A DNA stretch of 64,000 nucleotides from Bagarius yarrelli (Eukaryota; Chordata; Actinopteri; Siluriformes; Sisoridae): NCBI GenBank assembly GCA_005784505.1, contig VCAZ01000003.1:11492305-11556304 (forward strand). The letters are read 5' to 3'. Positions 1 to 52,786 of this stretch are shown here, one piece after another. Numbering within the stretch: the first letter of the stretch is position 1; the number at the start of each line of letters is the position of its first letter. Both the position numbers and the translations under genes were made by a program. Under the pieces are notes generated by a model. The model was not told the origin of the DNA. It did not search any database and saw nothing but the letters and a program-made list of their open reading frames with translations.

Positions 1-81
1 TTGCAATAAATATTATTAATCCTGGGGTTATGCTGTGTTTTCAAGTTTCTGTGAACTTTAAATATTATATCTTTTGTGTAG

Positions 82-178
82 ACGACCAAGAGGTGTGATT
101 TCAACCCCTCTGATAAGGACCTTTGGTCGGGGAATCCGATACCATGGCAAAGCCTTCAAAAGTCAAGGACTCCACCAG
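82..178 (+). CDS. fam120a: fam120a, penultimate coding exon
   Basis: An AG acceptor ends at 81 and a CAG|GTTAGT donor starts at 179. The 97-base exon begins with the third base of a split codon and ends in phase 0. It encodes an Arg/Gly-rich stretch (RRPRGVISTPLIRTFGRG) that I recognise as the C-terminal RG region of FAM120A (C9orf10/Ossa), an RNA-binding scaffold that binds Src-family kinases and PPAR-gamma. The part of the gene before this exon lies outside the window. Synteny with phf2 directly downstream agrees with the mammalian locus. Confidence 0.9.
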
Positions 179-1592
179 GTTAGTTTCAGTATCAGTAAAA
201 TGCTTGCTATGGATGTGAAAGACGCAAAAAATACAACTTTTCAGGATTTATTATAGTAAATAGAAAGTGTGTGTGAGGTTTAAGAAATTGGTGGTGTTCT
301 GTTTTAATATGTGACTCTAGTATTAATAGCAATGCATCAAACTGAACCACTGACATCCTAAAGTAAACTTTAAGAGAATTTTAGAATAACAAATAAAAAA
401 AAAAAAAAACCAAAAATTTGTGACTAGTGTGCAAAGACTTAAGGTTTTTTTTGTTTTTTTTTACACCTATTCAATTTTTTTTTTTATAATTTCAATAATG
501 AGAAGCAATGTGATGTGTATAAGCTGCAAAGAACTGCAGCTAGCTTGTAAGCATTAGCATATGAAAAGGAATAAATGGTAAACTCAGTGTGCTAATTTTC
601 ATCATCATCACGCCTTCTTTCAACTTAGTGACTTTGTTGTCGTTATGTGTGTTTCATAAGGCTTTGAGAGACATTGCAATTCAATTTATCTCCTGTGACC
701 GTATTGTCTAATTCTAGCCTGTCCCTACTCTCTTGGCCGCATAGCAGACTCATAATTTCATGGCTGTGGTCCATCATACGAGTAAGAATAAACATTTACA
801 GTTTCCTCAGCATCTGACGTGTAATATTTGGTTTTTCTATGGTTTAAATGGACTTCTCTTCCTCTTGTTACGTCAGTTCTGGTATGGCGGTTGTTCAGAT
901 GCAGAAGTAACATTTTTCTTACAAAAATGACTCCAGAAGCATCAATAGTTTAAAGTATATATTTATTTCTAGTTCCTGCATTATTTTTATTTTTTTAGAG
1001 ATTGGCTCACTGAGGTCTCTAACCTGAAATATAAATTAAAGTAGAAACTGTCCAAAACTCTGTCCATCACTGCACTGGACAGATAGCAGTGGACACATTT
1101 TATACATTTCAAATAAAATATGGATATTTTGCAATAATATACATATAAATATAATCCTAACCTCTTAATCAAAACTAATAAAATTGATGGACAGGTGAAA
1201 TTTCTCAATATTCTGCCTGGTCTTTTAATATACATACAATTTTGGTCAAATTTATCATTTGTGTCTCCTTAAAACTTTTACATATAATTAAACTTGATAA
1301 ATATTTGTTACATTACCATTTACAAGACTGATCACTTATACCGCAACACAGTGTCTGATTATCTAAGAACACAATGTAAATAACATGTAAATAATGTCTT
1401 ATGACAGAAGATGAAGATTTTCTTTCATGCCTATAGTATATCAGAGTTGACACAATTTAAATTAATCAACAGAGAACTGCTTCTTCAGTCCTCTTATCAT
1501 GTCTGCATATGTAATACTGAAGGTCACATGACAGCTGATAAAGTCTAGTTATTGAAATTAATTAAATATAAATTTGTCCCTTGTCTCTCCAG
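179..1592 (+). other. fam120a: fam120a last intron
   Basis: AT-rich intron with a canonical GT donor and AG acceptor. It contains several A and T homopolymers (about 393-408 and 440-485). No gene or recognisable full-length repeat seen. Confidence 0.8.
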
Positions 1593-1880
1593 AGTAAACT
1601 TGCATATGCCAACTTCGCCAATGACGTAGGAAAAGAACGGAAGAAGCCCAAGGCAGAGAGCAAAACGTCATCTGATGGGTCTGCCGTGGCCGAGAACGGG
1701 GTAGAGGGCAAAGATGCAGAGCTCAATGGGAACAAAGTAGCTCCTAACCAACCAGAAAGTGCCTTTAGCAACGACTCCAAAATGTGCAATATAAATCCTC
1801 ATGTAAATGCACTAAATACAGACAGCGAGTGTCACAGAGACAAAGCTGTGTGTGTCGCCGTCATAAAAACAGAAGAGTAA
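1593..1880 (+). CDS. fam120a: fam120a, last coding exon with stop codon
   Basis: The exon starts after a pyrimidine-rich acceptor (cttgtctctccag) and reads in phase 0 from the previous exon to TAA at 1878-1880. It encodes about 95 residues, hydrophilic and Ser/Asn-rich. The features SSDGS, AENGV, NDSKMCN, NPHVNAL and a terminal EE match my recollection of the end of mammalian FAM120A. The region is probably disordered. No catalytic motif is expected or seen. Confidence 0.9.
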   Translation, partial: SKLAYANFANDVGKERKKPKAESKTSSDGSAVAENGVEGKDAELNGNKVAPNQPESAFSNDSKMCNINPHVNALNTDSECHRDKAVCVAVIKTEE

Positions 1881-3445
1881 ACCTATTTTTATAGAGAGGG
1901 TGAAAGATGGAAGGTTCAGGGATAAGGAAAATCTGGAAAGATGGAAAGCCTACAGTTGGTGTACTTATTTTTCCTCTCCGAAAAGCTTTTAACGAGGACT
2001 TATGGTATGATTTGTTTATTTGGTATTCCCTCTACGATGTCAGCAAGCAAGTACAGATTATAACTATGCTACTCCATAAAAGCATAGACAGACGTATAAA
2101 GTTTACCACTTATAGATTTCTACAAGTATATAAGGAGTTACATCTACTCCCTCCTCACTAAGTACCTGTCTCACACTGCTTATGCAGACATTTTATTTTA
2201 CAGCCTCCTGAATTGCTGGAACAAAAAAATCATTTTGGCAGTCTTTTCTTCTCATATGTTGAGGCGATTTACAGATACTTGGCACTATATATATATATAC
2301 ACCTATTTTGTGTTGTCACAGTAAATGCTTTTGTCCTTTTAAGAGATGAAAATTACATCTTAAAGAAAGTAACAAGAACATGTATTCTCACTAGATCATT
2401 GCTGTGCGTTCTGTTTAATGAATAAATTAAATCAAATAGTATAAATACCACAGCTTAGTGCTGATGATCTCGGCGTCGTGCTACCAGCGTTGTAAGAACC
2501 ACCAAACAGAAAAAAATACACAAGTTTCAAAGACAAATTCCGCTGTTTTCATGGTCAGGAAGTGCCATGCATCGACGATTGATGTTAGTGTGGCTTCTTA
2601 AATCAATTGTAGAACATTAGTCTGATGGTTTCAGCAACTTTTTGCATGGTTCACAACTTTAAAACTGGTGTGTAGTTATTATGCATGTTGTCCTTTTTCC
2701 TCCATCTCTACAAGTACTGTGCCCATTTGCAAAATCTTAAAAAGGCTAATAAATCAGTAATAGTCCTAAAAAGTTGTTAACTGTTAGTCAGTAACTGATT
2801 TGCGCTAACCTTTAAATTCTTGTGATTATTGAACTCCGTTGCATTTATTCCGAAATATCAGATGTTATCTTAGCCTCTTTAAATATTGTTAACCCTGGTG
2901 TACTCATCCATCTCTGTATCCGTTGTTGTACTTTGTTGCTGTTTTTTTTGCATTCAAGTTAGCCAACCATATTTCTGGGGGGAAAGAGAAAAATCTCTTT
3001 AAAAAAAAAAAAGCTTCAGTCCTTAAATGAGCAGCCCTTTCCATTCCCTCCCCTTTTCTTAGCTGGAAGACAAAGCAGTGAAATGATATAAACTTCTCAT
3101 TTTCAGAGTTTAGCCTTGACAGATAATCTTTAAATCATTTTGGTGTTTTGTTTAGTGTTTCAGAGCTTATTGTACTTCTGAATAAGAATCATTAAAAGTT
3201 TTTCACCTAATCCTCCCGATGCCTTCCATTGCACATTAGTGATCCAAAATATTATGGTGTATTTCCCTGCCCGCAAGAATAAATAGGCTACTTTAATGTA
3301 AGTTGATTGGAGTTTCTTCCTTACTGATGGGATGTAAAAGAATGAACTACTGTTGGGTTATGACTGATTGTTGATGGCTTGTGGTGTGATGTATTTGATG
3401 GAAATTGAATGCAACTTACAATGCTTAATAAAAGTCTATTCTTTT
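1881..3445 (+). other. fam120a: fam120a 3' UTR
   Basis: Non-coding sequence after the stop codon. Candidate poly(A) signals are AATAAA at 2421-2426, AATAAA at 3427-3432 (my preferred end) and another at 3818-3823. The stretch is single-copy in look, with long T-rich tracts and no internal transposon, as expected of a long vertebrate 3' UTR. The exact end cannot be fixed without transcript data. Confidence 0.6.
3427..3432 (+). terminator. Candidate poly(A) signal of fam120a
   Basis: AATAAA hexamer followed by a TG/T-rich stretch (gtgcgtgcattttttt) about 20-35 bases downstream, the usual arrangement of a cleavage site. An alternative hexamer lies at 3818-3823. Confidence 0.5.
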
Positions 3446-3739
3446 AGTATAATTCTTGTGCGTGCATTTTTTTACGTTTACCTATTTTTGATAAATCGAG
3501 TTCTTTATAGTTAAAATGTTAATAATCTAATAATTTCACAATGTTGCTTGTAACTAGCTCTGGATGCCTCCTTGTCCTGACCAGGACAAAACCGGTTTTA
3601 CTTGCTGTTAGTTTGAATTAAAGTCTTTTCAATGTGTCATTTTATGCTCTCTCATTCTGAGACTAGTGCCGTTTGTGCTGGTGTTTTGCCATGCTTACAA
3701 AAATGATTAAACAGAATTCTATACTAAATATATATTTAG

Positions 3740-3768
3740 CGGTGGTGTGTGTGTGTGTGTGTGCACGC
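3740..3768. repeat. (GT)n microsatellite
   Basis: A run of GT dinucleotides (ggtggtgtgtgtgtgtgtgtgtgc) downstream of the fam120a 3' UTR. Confidence 0.8.
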
Positions 3769-4380
3769 ACTCTGCAGAGGATCTCTTTTACAGGATATTG
3801 TCTTTTTGTGAAATTTAAATAAAGCTTTAACTCAAATGGGATTTTATCTTTGTTTAGTGATCCATAAACAATGAATGCACATCCACGGGTAAAAAAAATC
3901 GATAATAACAGTTTGCAGAAAAGTAAGCAAGAAAGGTCACAGTTGCAATAACTTTAGACATTAAAAAGGCCTTTCTCGAAAATGTTAAAAAACACAAGCA
4001 GAAAGATGCTTAGAGTGACTGCTCACCTGTATGAACGTTATACAGGGATGCATGCAGTCTGCAGATGTGCAGACGGTGCTACAGGAAAACCGAAATGATG
4101 ACTGTAGTTGACACTTAGAGCAACACCTGCATTCGATTAGTTCGTTCGGATATTACACCTGCAATACACTACAAGATAAAGTATTCGAGTTAGACCAGAA
4201 ACACACAATCCCTCTATCACTGCCTGACCTGTTCTTCATTAACCAGCAGCACATACCAGCAGATAAAGACTCCTAAACACTGAGCGGTGTAACAAACTGA
4301 CAACTGGTTTATTAGGATACATTTTTTATTTATCCTATTTCTCCTAAAATAGTTTTTATTCAATTAGTTAGTTTTACTGG

Positions 4381-4567
4381 TGGAAGTGTTAGTGCAGTGG
4401 TTAAGGTGTTGAACTGCTAATTGGATGATTAGGGTTTGAGTCCCAACACCACCAAACCTCCACTGCCTGGCCTTTGAGCAGAGCCCCTAACCCCCAATTG
4501 CCCAGGTGTATAAATGAGATAAATGTAAGTCACTCTGGATAAGGGAGTCTGCCAAATGCTGTAAATG
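4381..4567 (+). repeat. tRNA-derived SINE (family A), copy 1
   Basis: The head is tRNA-like, with 'gtgcagtggttaagg' and a B-box-like 'gggtttgagtccc'. A body with 'ccactgcctggcc...cccctaacccccaattg' follows, then the tail 'gtaagtcactctggataagg...ctgccaaatgctgtaaat'. Related copies lie near 10047 (minus), 16679 (plus) and 58810 (plus). The arrangement is typical of fish V-type SINEs. It lies in the fam120a-phf2 intergenic gap. Confidence 0.8.
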
Positions 4568-5560
4568 ATCTCACATTTAGTCACGATAATAATCTCCCTC
4601 ATTATTCTGATGCATCATGTGAAGCTTTGTATTGCTGTCACGTGATTGGCTGATTGATATTGCATAAATAAACAGATGTTTGACTGCAGGTGATTCTGAC
4701 AAAGCAAGTGTATAAAATCGAGTGTACAACCTTACTTACAACCTTTCAACAATTTCCTGCGCTTAATACACTGAGAGAAAAGTTTTCAGTTTAAGATAAA
4801 CTTGTGCTCGTCTGGTGGACTGTTTCTGAAAAAAAAATGTGCCTCCAACAAATTCAGATAATTATATATTACACAATGATAGCGGGATCCTTTATATTTC
4901 ATTTTAAAAGGTAACAACATTCACTTACAATATTTTGAACTCTGCTTCTAAACACACAACTATATTAATGCTCGGTAATGCGATTAATCAGTGTGATGTA
5001 ATGCCAGTCATTTTTGCACATGTATCCTCGCGCGTTTGGGTTCTTGCAGCCGCACATGCAGCTTTCCTCAGTGAGCGGAACTGACTGTGACTCTCCGAAA
5101 GCTTTCTCCGTTTTCTCCGCTGTTTAAAGCTGCATTCAGTGCAGTGCACCGGCGCAGACACTTGCGGGTAAATCTCGCGCTCTTAACGCGCCCACAACCT
5201 CCCGCAAGGAGCCGCACTAATGCCATCCGCTCATCAGCCATCGGGAGCGATATCATAAAGGAAAACATCGCTACATTGTCTTGTGCTCTTCGGACACACT
5301 ACAGTAGAGTGTAGTCACCAGGGGGCACGCACGCGGTAGAGCGCTTCAGGAAACACTGTAACCTCTGCGATGCGCTCGCGGAATAATTCAACCTGTGTGC
5401 GGGATTCGGGATCTGCTCGAGTATGAATGCATGTTCGGCGGAGGCGCGAGCGTGCTGACGGTCTTCATATTGGCGTGTCGGTTGCTTTCCGTGCTGCCCC
5501 CGTCTCTTTCTCTTTTCTCCTTCTCTCTCCCTCTCCGCCGCTGTTGGGAACTGAGCTAAC

Positions 5561-47089
<41,529 letters not shown>

Positions 47090-47157
47090 CAGGAACAGTA
47101 GAGGGGATATGACATTCACTCCTGACGTTCTTTTGGACACAAAGGATAAGCCAATTC

Positions 47158-47222
47158 CTCCCTCTCTTTCTCTCTCTCATTCTCTCTCTCTCTCTTTCTC
47201 TCTCTCACTCTCTCTCTCCCTC
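47158..47222. repeat. (CT)n microsatellite in phf2 3' UTR
   Basis: CT-rich run with regular TTT and CAT interruptions, 70 bases after the stop codon. Confidence 0.85.
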
Positions 47223-48401
47223 CCCTAAACTGTGGACAAAAACTGAAAGACGGAAGGGGAGTGTGCGAGTCACACAACTTTTTCGATTTTTAAAAACAGA
47301 GCTTAGGTCAGAATAGGTTTTTGCTTTTACTTATACTTTATAACTTTCAGATATTAAAAATGTACAGAATACCTGCTATTAATATTTTGTAAGAAAAATT
47401 TGTCTTGTTTTACTACAGCTGTCAGTTTATCAGGGGTTGCTAAGATATTATAAAATAATAAATAGCAGTCATTCCAAGATAAAGAAAGTATCCCTTGCAT
47501 GTATCCAGTTGCATGCATGCATCTGTATTAAGGGATGGGACAGGGGTTAAAAACCAGGAATTCATTTCTCCTTTTTCGATGTGGCTTATCATTGTCTTTC
47601 AATGTTAAATAAGTATTACTAAACACTTTGCTGATTTTTACAATGACTGCCTACACAAGCCCACCACATCATATGTCTTGTGGTAAAAGGATGTTTTCGA
47701 ATGAGTTCCGTATGTTTGCTAAGCACTATCACTAATAATAGTTATTGACTTAATATAATTGTGCATCCTAGATAGTTCAAGGAACGCCAAGAGGCACTTA
47801 AAGACATCAACAAAGCACAAAACCGTAATATTGTGAGTAGTTTTAAATGTCTTTTTGTAACAGCTAATGTGAACCACATACTGAGGATTTTTAGGACAAC
47901 AGCATCATTATTTAATGAAATCAAACTGACAATTTTGTCCTGATTACATGTGCATCATATAATACCCACACCAGGTCCATGATTTAAACTAAGGTTGCCT
48001 TTCTCATCATGGAAAATTATACATTTTATGTCCAAAACATTAAAAGGTCAAAATTATATCTGCTAGTGACACTAAAAGTATTTTAAAACTTTCTGAAAAT
48101 ATTCTACTATCATTTCTAGACCTGATTACATTTAGTGTCTTTTGTATTAACTTTGTTACTGTATTGTTGGAAAATGTAGCTTCTGTTTTTTCATATCCTC
48201 AATGATCTAAATATAAACACTAATTAGTTGGGACCTTAAGCTCTGATAAGCCTCATCCACATTGATGTGTATCACTACATTAGGGATACTTTCTCTCCCA
48301 TGTTGGTCTCGCAGGCAGCACCCATTAACCCTAGATTGAAATATGCATTTATATTGCTTCACAGTACAGTATGTAGAATGTAGCCTGTATATAGCTTTTT
48401 A

Positions 48402-48407
48402 AATAAA
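48402..48407 (+). terminator. Candidate poly(A) signal of phf2
   Basis: AATAAA followed by T-rich sequence (gttttgtatcttttttcc) within 25 bases. An ATTAAA at 49278-49283 is an alternative distal signal. Confidence 0.45.
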
Positions 48408-49770
48408 TACGTTTTGTATCTTTTTTCCTTAATACTTCATTATACATTTTTACTAGTTTTTTGGAAAGTGTACACAAGAAAATATATATATAAAGATATA
48501 GAAATAGTCATTTGTTTCTATTTTTTTTTTTGGTAGATACACAATAGCTGACTTTTTATTTCATTTTAATCATCTTATTTTGTCAGACAATGGTGTTGCC
48601 TGGAGAACAAATGCATCATCATAGCAACGCATCTCATATGGCCTTACATAAACAAAACTATGTATTGTACTGAATCATTTACACATCATCAAGGGGGGGG
48701 ATGTCAAGTCAGAGTTTCTAGAAACAGCCTCATATTTTGGGTTCAGCTGCCCTTACTGGGAGTCAAACGTTCTTTTACTAGCACCTTGTGAAGTGTTGTC
48801 TGTGTCAGTGATGTAATTTATTAATGTTTGTAGCCTTTTATACTTGTATAATTCCTATGAGATTTTGTTTGAAATATTTTATCAGTGTGGAAGCCCCATA
48901 GGAAACTTAACATTAAAATGCCTTGTTGAGTTCCACAAAACTCATCCAAAACTCATTTTTGCCTTTCAATTTTTTTCATGTATTTGAATTGTTACATTAT
49001 TATTATTATTTTTATTTTTTATTAATATTATTATTATTATGCAGCTCTTTCTTAAAACCTAATCATTTATTTTGACAACAGAATATGTACATTCTCAACA
49101 AGTTTTGCTAATCGCTTGCAGTGTTTTGTTTATCGATGTAAATCTTGTATCCATCTTTTTTTTTTTTTTTTTTGAGTGTAAAACACTCTGATTGATCGTC
49201 CAATGATCTATTTCAGGTTTTGTTTGTACAAAAATGTGTGTTGCTTTGTTGTGGTTTATTTTTATATGTTCAAACCAATTAAACACATCCGCTGTACCAG
49301 GGCATTGAATGATACCTCTTATTGTGGTTTATCTATTTATCATTTATGTCCCCAAGCTGTTACCATAACAGGTAAGGGCTACTGTACCACAAGTCTAATG
49401 AATAGTCAAATTCTTGACTTACTAGTTTCTCTGGACCATGTTAAGCTGTTTTTTTGTAATGACACAAAAGTGAGAGAAAAAAGGGAGGCTTGGAGGATGA
49501 CTTTTCATACTAAGTGACATGAATGACAGTATTATTAAATATGATTTATTAAAGAATTAAGAATTACAATCACTAACAAATAATTGCTGTGGCCGGAATG
49601 TGACAATATTATTGTTGCTGTATTAATATTACATAGCAATGGACCAAATTACATTATTGTTGATGTGTTGTTTTTTTAACAGCTTGTTTTGCATTGATTT
49701 TTTTATTCAGTGGTGGAAAGATTACTCTAAATTTCGACACAAATAAAAGTAGAGTACAAGTAGAAGTAGT

Positions 49771-49839
49771 GAAAAATAATATGACTTGAGTAAGAGTAAA
49801 TAAGTATTTTGTTGAAAAACTACTTAAGTTACTGCATTA
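49771..49839 (+). repeat. 69-base direct repeat, left unit
   Basis: Identical over 69 bases to 49999-50067 ('gaaaaataatatgacttgag...ttactgcatta'). The two units bracket the inserted segment 49841-49992. Confidence 0.9.
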
Positions 49840-49840
49840 A

Positions 49841-49992
49841 AGCACAGAAAATTATAAATACTTTATTTCCATACAATACAGAATACAGTATTACTTCTCT
49901 TTTGGCTTGTAGAAAAATGACAGTAATACAGTGCATACCTGCTGTGATTTGTGGAGCTTAAATGGACCCTTCTGCCTGGGAGGAATTAATGA
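49841..49992 (+). repeat. About 152-base segment duplicated from or to 52634-52786
   Basis: Starts 'agcacagaaaattataaata', ends 'tgggaggaattaatga'. It is almost identical to 52634-52786, with a handful of differences around 'ttctct/ttctac' and 'aataca/aatgca'. Same orientation, 2.8 kb apart. Confidence 0.9.
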
Positions 49993-49998
49993 AGTACT

Positions 49999-50067
49999 GA
50001 AAAATAATATGACTTGAGTAAGAGTAAATAAGTATTTTGTTGAAAAACTACTTAAGTTACTGCATTA
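49999..50067 (+). repeat. 69-base direct repeat, right unit
   Basis: Exact copy of 49771-49839. It resumes the hAT-like element after the inserted segment. Confidence 0.9.
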
Positions 50068-50904
50068 TGAAATGCTTCAGTGTGTAAAATGTGATTTTAA
50101 ACCATTAAGAACAACTTATTATTAACAAATGTTATAAACAACAATTTATTAAATAAATACTTAACTCTTAAAAAAAACATTAGCTACATATTTACCCTAT
50201 GAAAACATATAATCCCCCAACAAATACTTCACACCTTAAAAGCTGTATTTATAATCTGTTTTGAATTTTTTTAAAATAAAATAAAATTAAATACTGCTAT
50301 TAAAACTGAATAGCGGGGAAAGATGGAGCCAGAGATGCTTATAGTTGTCATCACCATCACCACAGGGTCTTCTTTGTATGTATCTTCTCTGAATGTAAAC
50401 GTTTGCGTAGTGGAGCCAGATCTTATTATTATTCTTTATTGTTCTCATTATTATTTATAAAGCCACAACTTATAGTTAGCTAGAACCTTGATTGGCCTAG
50501 GAATCTTACAAATGAATTTACTGATTTTTTCTGTACTTGTAGTAAAATTGAATAATCTATTTTTAAACAACTCAAGTAAAAGTATAATGACCACAATGTA
50601 ATAAAACGTAAAAGGTTAAAAAATCCTGCAAGTAAAGTAATGAAAGTATTTATAATTAACTTTTCACTACTGATTTTTGTGATTAGGAACCACTCACTAA
50701 CCTAAAAACCCCATTTAAATCACTTTTCTCCAGCCGGAATACACCAAATCTTTAGTGTGGGTATAGTTTTCATATTAAAACATTCCATTACACTTAGGCT
50801 AGTGCCGTATTCTCTATTAACAACCGTATTCTGAGTAAATTACATGAATGTTCTTACACACTTAGGCCTCCAAAACCCAGAGTGATTTTTACTGCAGGGC
50901 CACT

Positions 50905-50908
<4 letters not shown>

Positions 50909-50947
<39 letters not shown>
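50909..50947. repeat. (GA)n microsatellite
   Basis: Pure GA run of nearly 40 bases in the intergenic region downstream of phf2. Confidence 0.95.
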
Positions 50948-50951
<4 letters not shown>

Positions 50952-51797
50952 TGCTGTGACGCCAAGGTCAACACCGTTAAAAGTCCATTAGCTTTAGCCG
51001 GAGCCTGTGGTGGGCCAATTTTAAAATGTCGGCCTACATTAAACAAACACAAGTTCACTTTCTGGCTTTGTAAAGGTATCGAATAGGCTGATTATTCTTA
51101 TAACAGCACGACATTATAGATGAAAAGGGCAGTTTTACAGTTGAAATAAAAACTTTCTATATTCTATTCCTGTTGTCTCTTTGTGTGTTTAAAGTAATAA
51201 AAGATAAATTAGATTTTGAATCTTTTTCTCTTTGTGGGTAATTATGTACTGTGTCCACCAGCAGGTGGCGATCGATGGCTCTGAAAATACAGAACGCATC
51301 CCTAATGGTTCACTACTGTGTACTAAGTACAACACACACCATATGCGATCGTTTAAAACGGAACCTTAAGATAAGGAGATATAACTGGAGATCAAATATT
51401 TCAGAAATGCTTTACATTTAAAAAGCCTAAATCAGCCTAAGCATTGTAAGACATCACCTATTCAGCTGTTTTCCCTCAATTTACTTCGTTTCGGTCTTTG
51501 CTATTTTAACCATTACCACATAAATGTTAAACACATGACAAGGATGTTAAGGCTATATTTCACAATAATTCGGGATAAAACGTCTTTTTAGTCCATAGTT
51601 GTTATTGTTTGATGACGTCACACTGTGGACATGAAAACGCCCAACCCAGACATCAACATCTGCCACGTCTCCGAGCAGAAGTCCATGTTCTACCCCTGCA
51701 ACCAAGAATTAACGCTGTTTACAGCCTCTACATCAGGCCTCAGTTTGTTCCTGCCACTGGTTTGTTTGTCTTCACTTTGCACTGTTTACCAAACAGC

Positions 51798-51830
51798 AAA
51801 AAAAAAAAAAAAAAAAGAGAGAGAGAGTTT
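51798..51830. repeat. Poly(A) and (GA)n tract
   Basis: About 18 A followed by GA repeats. It may be the tail of an old retroposed sequence, but no source is recognisable upstream. Confidence 0.7.
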
Positions 51831-52633
51831 TGAAAAAAGACATACAGATTAGGAAAGAATATCTGGGTTTAACTTTTCTATTTGTAGAAAACATCTTTTC
51901 CAAGTGAAACCTTCCAAGACATCTCATTTCTTTAATGTGTTATGTAAGTGTTTTCATTGATTAATTATTTCAATTCTATTCTAACAATATCTCTTTATAG
52001 CTGCAAAAAAGTATTAACTGAACTCCAACTAAAACTTGATGTAATCGATTATATCAAATACCAAAATCAGTTGGACTATTTTCAACTATAATCAGGAAAA
52101 TACAGTTTACTACACATCAGCCAGCGATCATTAAAACTTTATCAGATTGTAATCATTTCTGATTTATTATTGAACACATATGTGAAATAAAACACACGGA
52201 CGTTCAGCTACGCGTGTGTTCATTTGCGCATGCGCCTGATAATATTCATTTTAATAAATATTTAATAATTAATAAATATTTCATGTACTTTGAATTAATC
52301 TATTCAGAAATTTTAGAATTGCTTTTCTAGTCTAGTAGTTAAATACGATTTACAACATGCCTTAAAGATCTTGTTTATAATCAGGAATACTTCAATAATT
52401 TTGTTCCCCACAGTGTTGTTGATTAGAAAGATATGTAACTTTTTATTCTTGGGTAAATATTAATACACAATAGTGTTGTTGGGACTGTTGGGAACAGCAG
52501 GTGGCCCCAAGTCTTGCAGGAAATTCCCTCTGCTGAGAATCACTGATTGAAGGCATTAGACTGGGACTTCCCTGCTACAAAAAGTTTAGGATCACTGCTG
52601 GCTAACACAGCTTAAGTATCCAATAAAATAAGT

Positions 52634-52786
52634 AGCACAGAAAATTATAAATACTTTATTTCCATACAATACAGAATACAGTATTACTTCTACTACTGGC
52701 TTGTAGAAAAATGACAGTAATGCAGTGCATACCTGCTGTGATTTGTGGAGCTTAAATGGACCCTTCTGCCTGGGAGGAATTAATGA
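52634..52786 (+). repeat. Second copy of the duplicated 152-base segment
   Basis: Partner of 49841-49992. Here it is embedded in otherwise unique sequence without the 69-base flanks, so it is probably the source copy. Confidence 0.85.

Larger units (their letters stand above)
47090..49300 (+). other. phf2: phf2 3' UTR (inferred extent)
   Basis: Non-coding, transposon-free sequence with a CT tract (47160-47222) just after the stop. Candidate poly(A) signals: AATAAA 47457-47462, AATAAA 48402-48407, ATTAAA 49278-49283. A poly(T) run lies near 49157-49175. The length is inferred from uniform composition and needs RNA evidence. Confidence 0.5.
49708..50672. mobile_element. hAT-like non-autonomous element (Tol2-type ends)
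   Basis: The left end 'cagtggtggaaagattactc' and the reverse complement of the right end, 'cagtagtgaaaagttaatta', form imperfect inverted ends of the hAT/Tol2 style. Sub-terminal text is rich in 'agtaaaagta/acttaagt', also typical. No transposase frame. The flanking 8 bases do not form a clear target duplication. The interior is disrupted by a duplicated segment. Confidence 0.65.

Noticed and set aside
5087..5314. Open frames on both strands across the phf2 CpG island
   Set aside because: GC-rich promoter DNA has few stops. The peptides are low in complexity, overlap on both strands and match no family.
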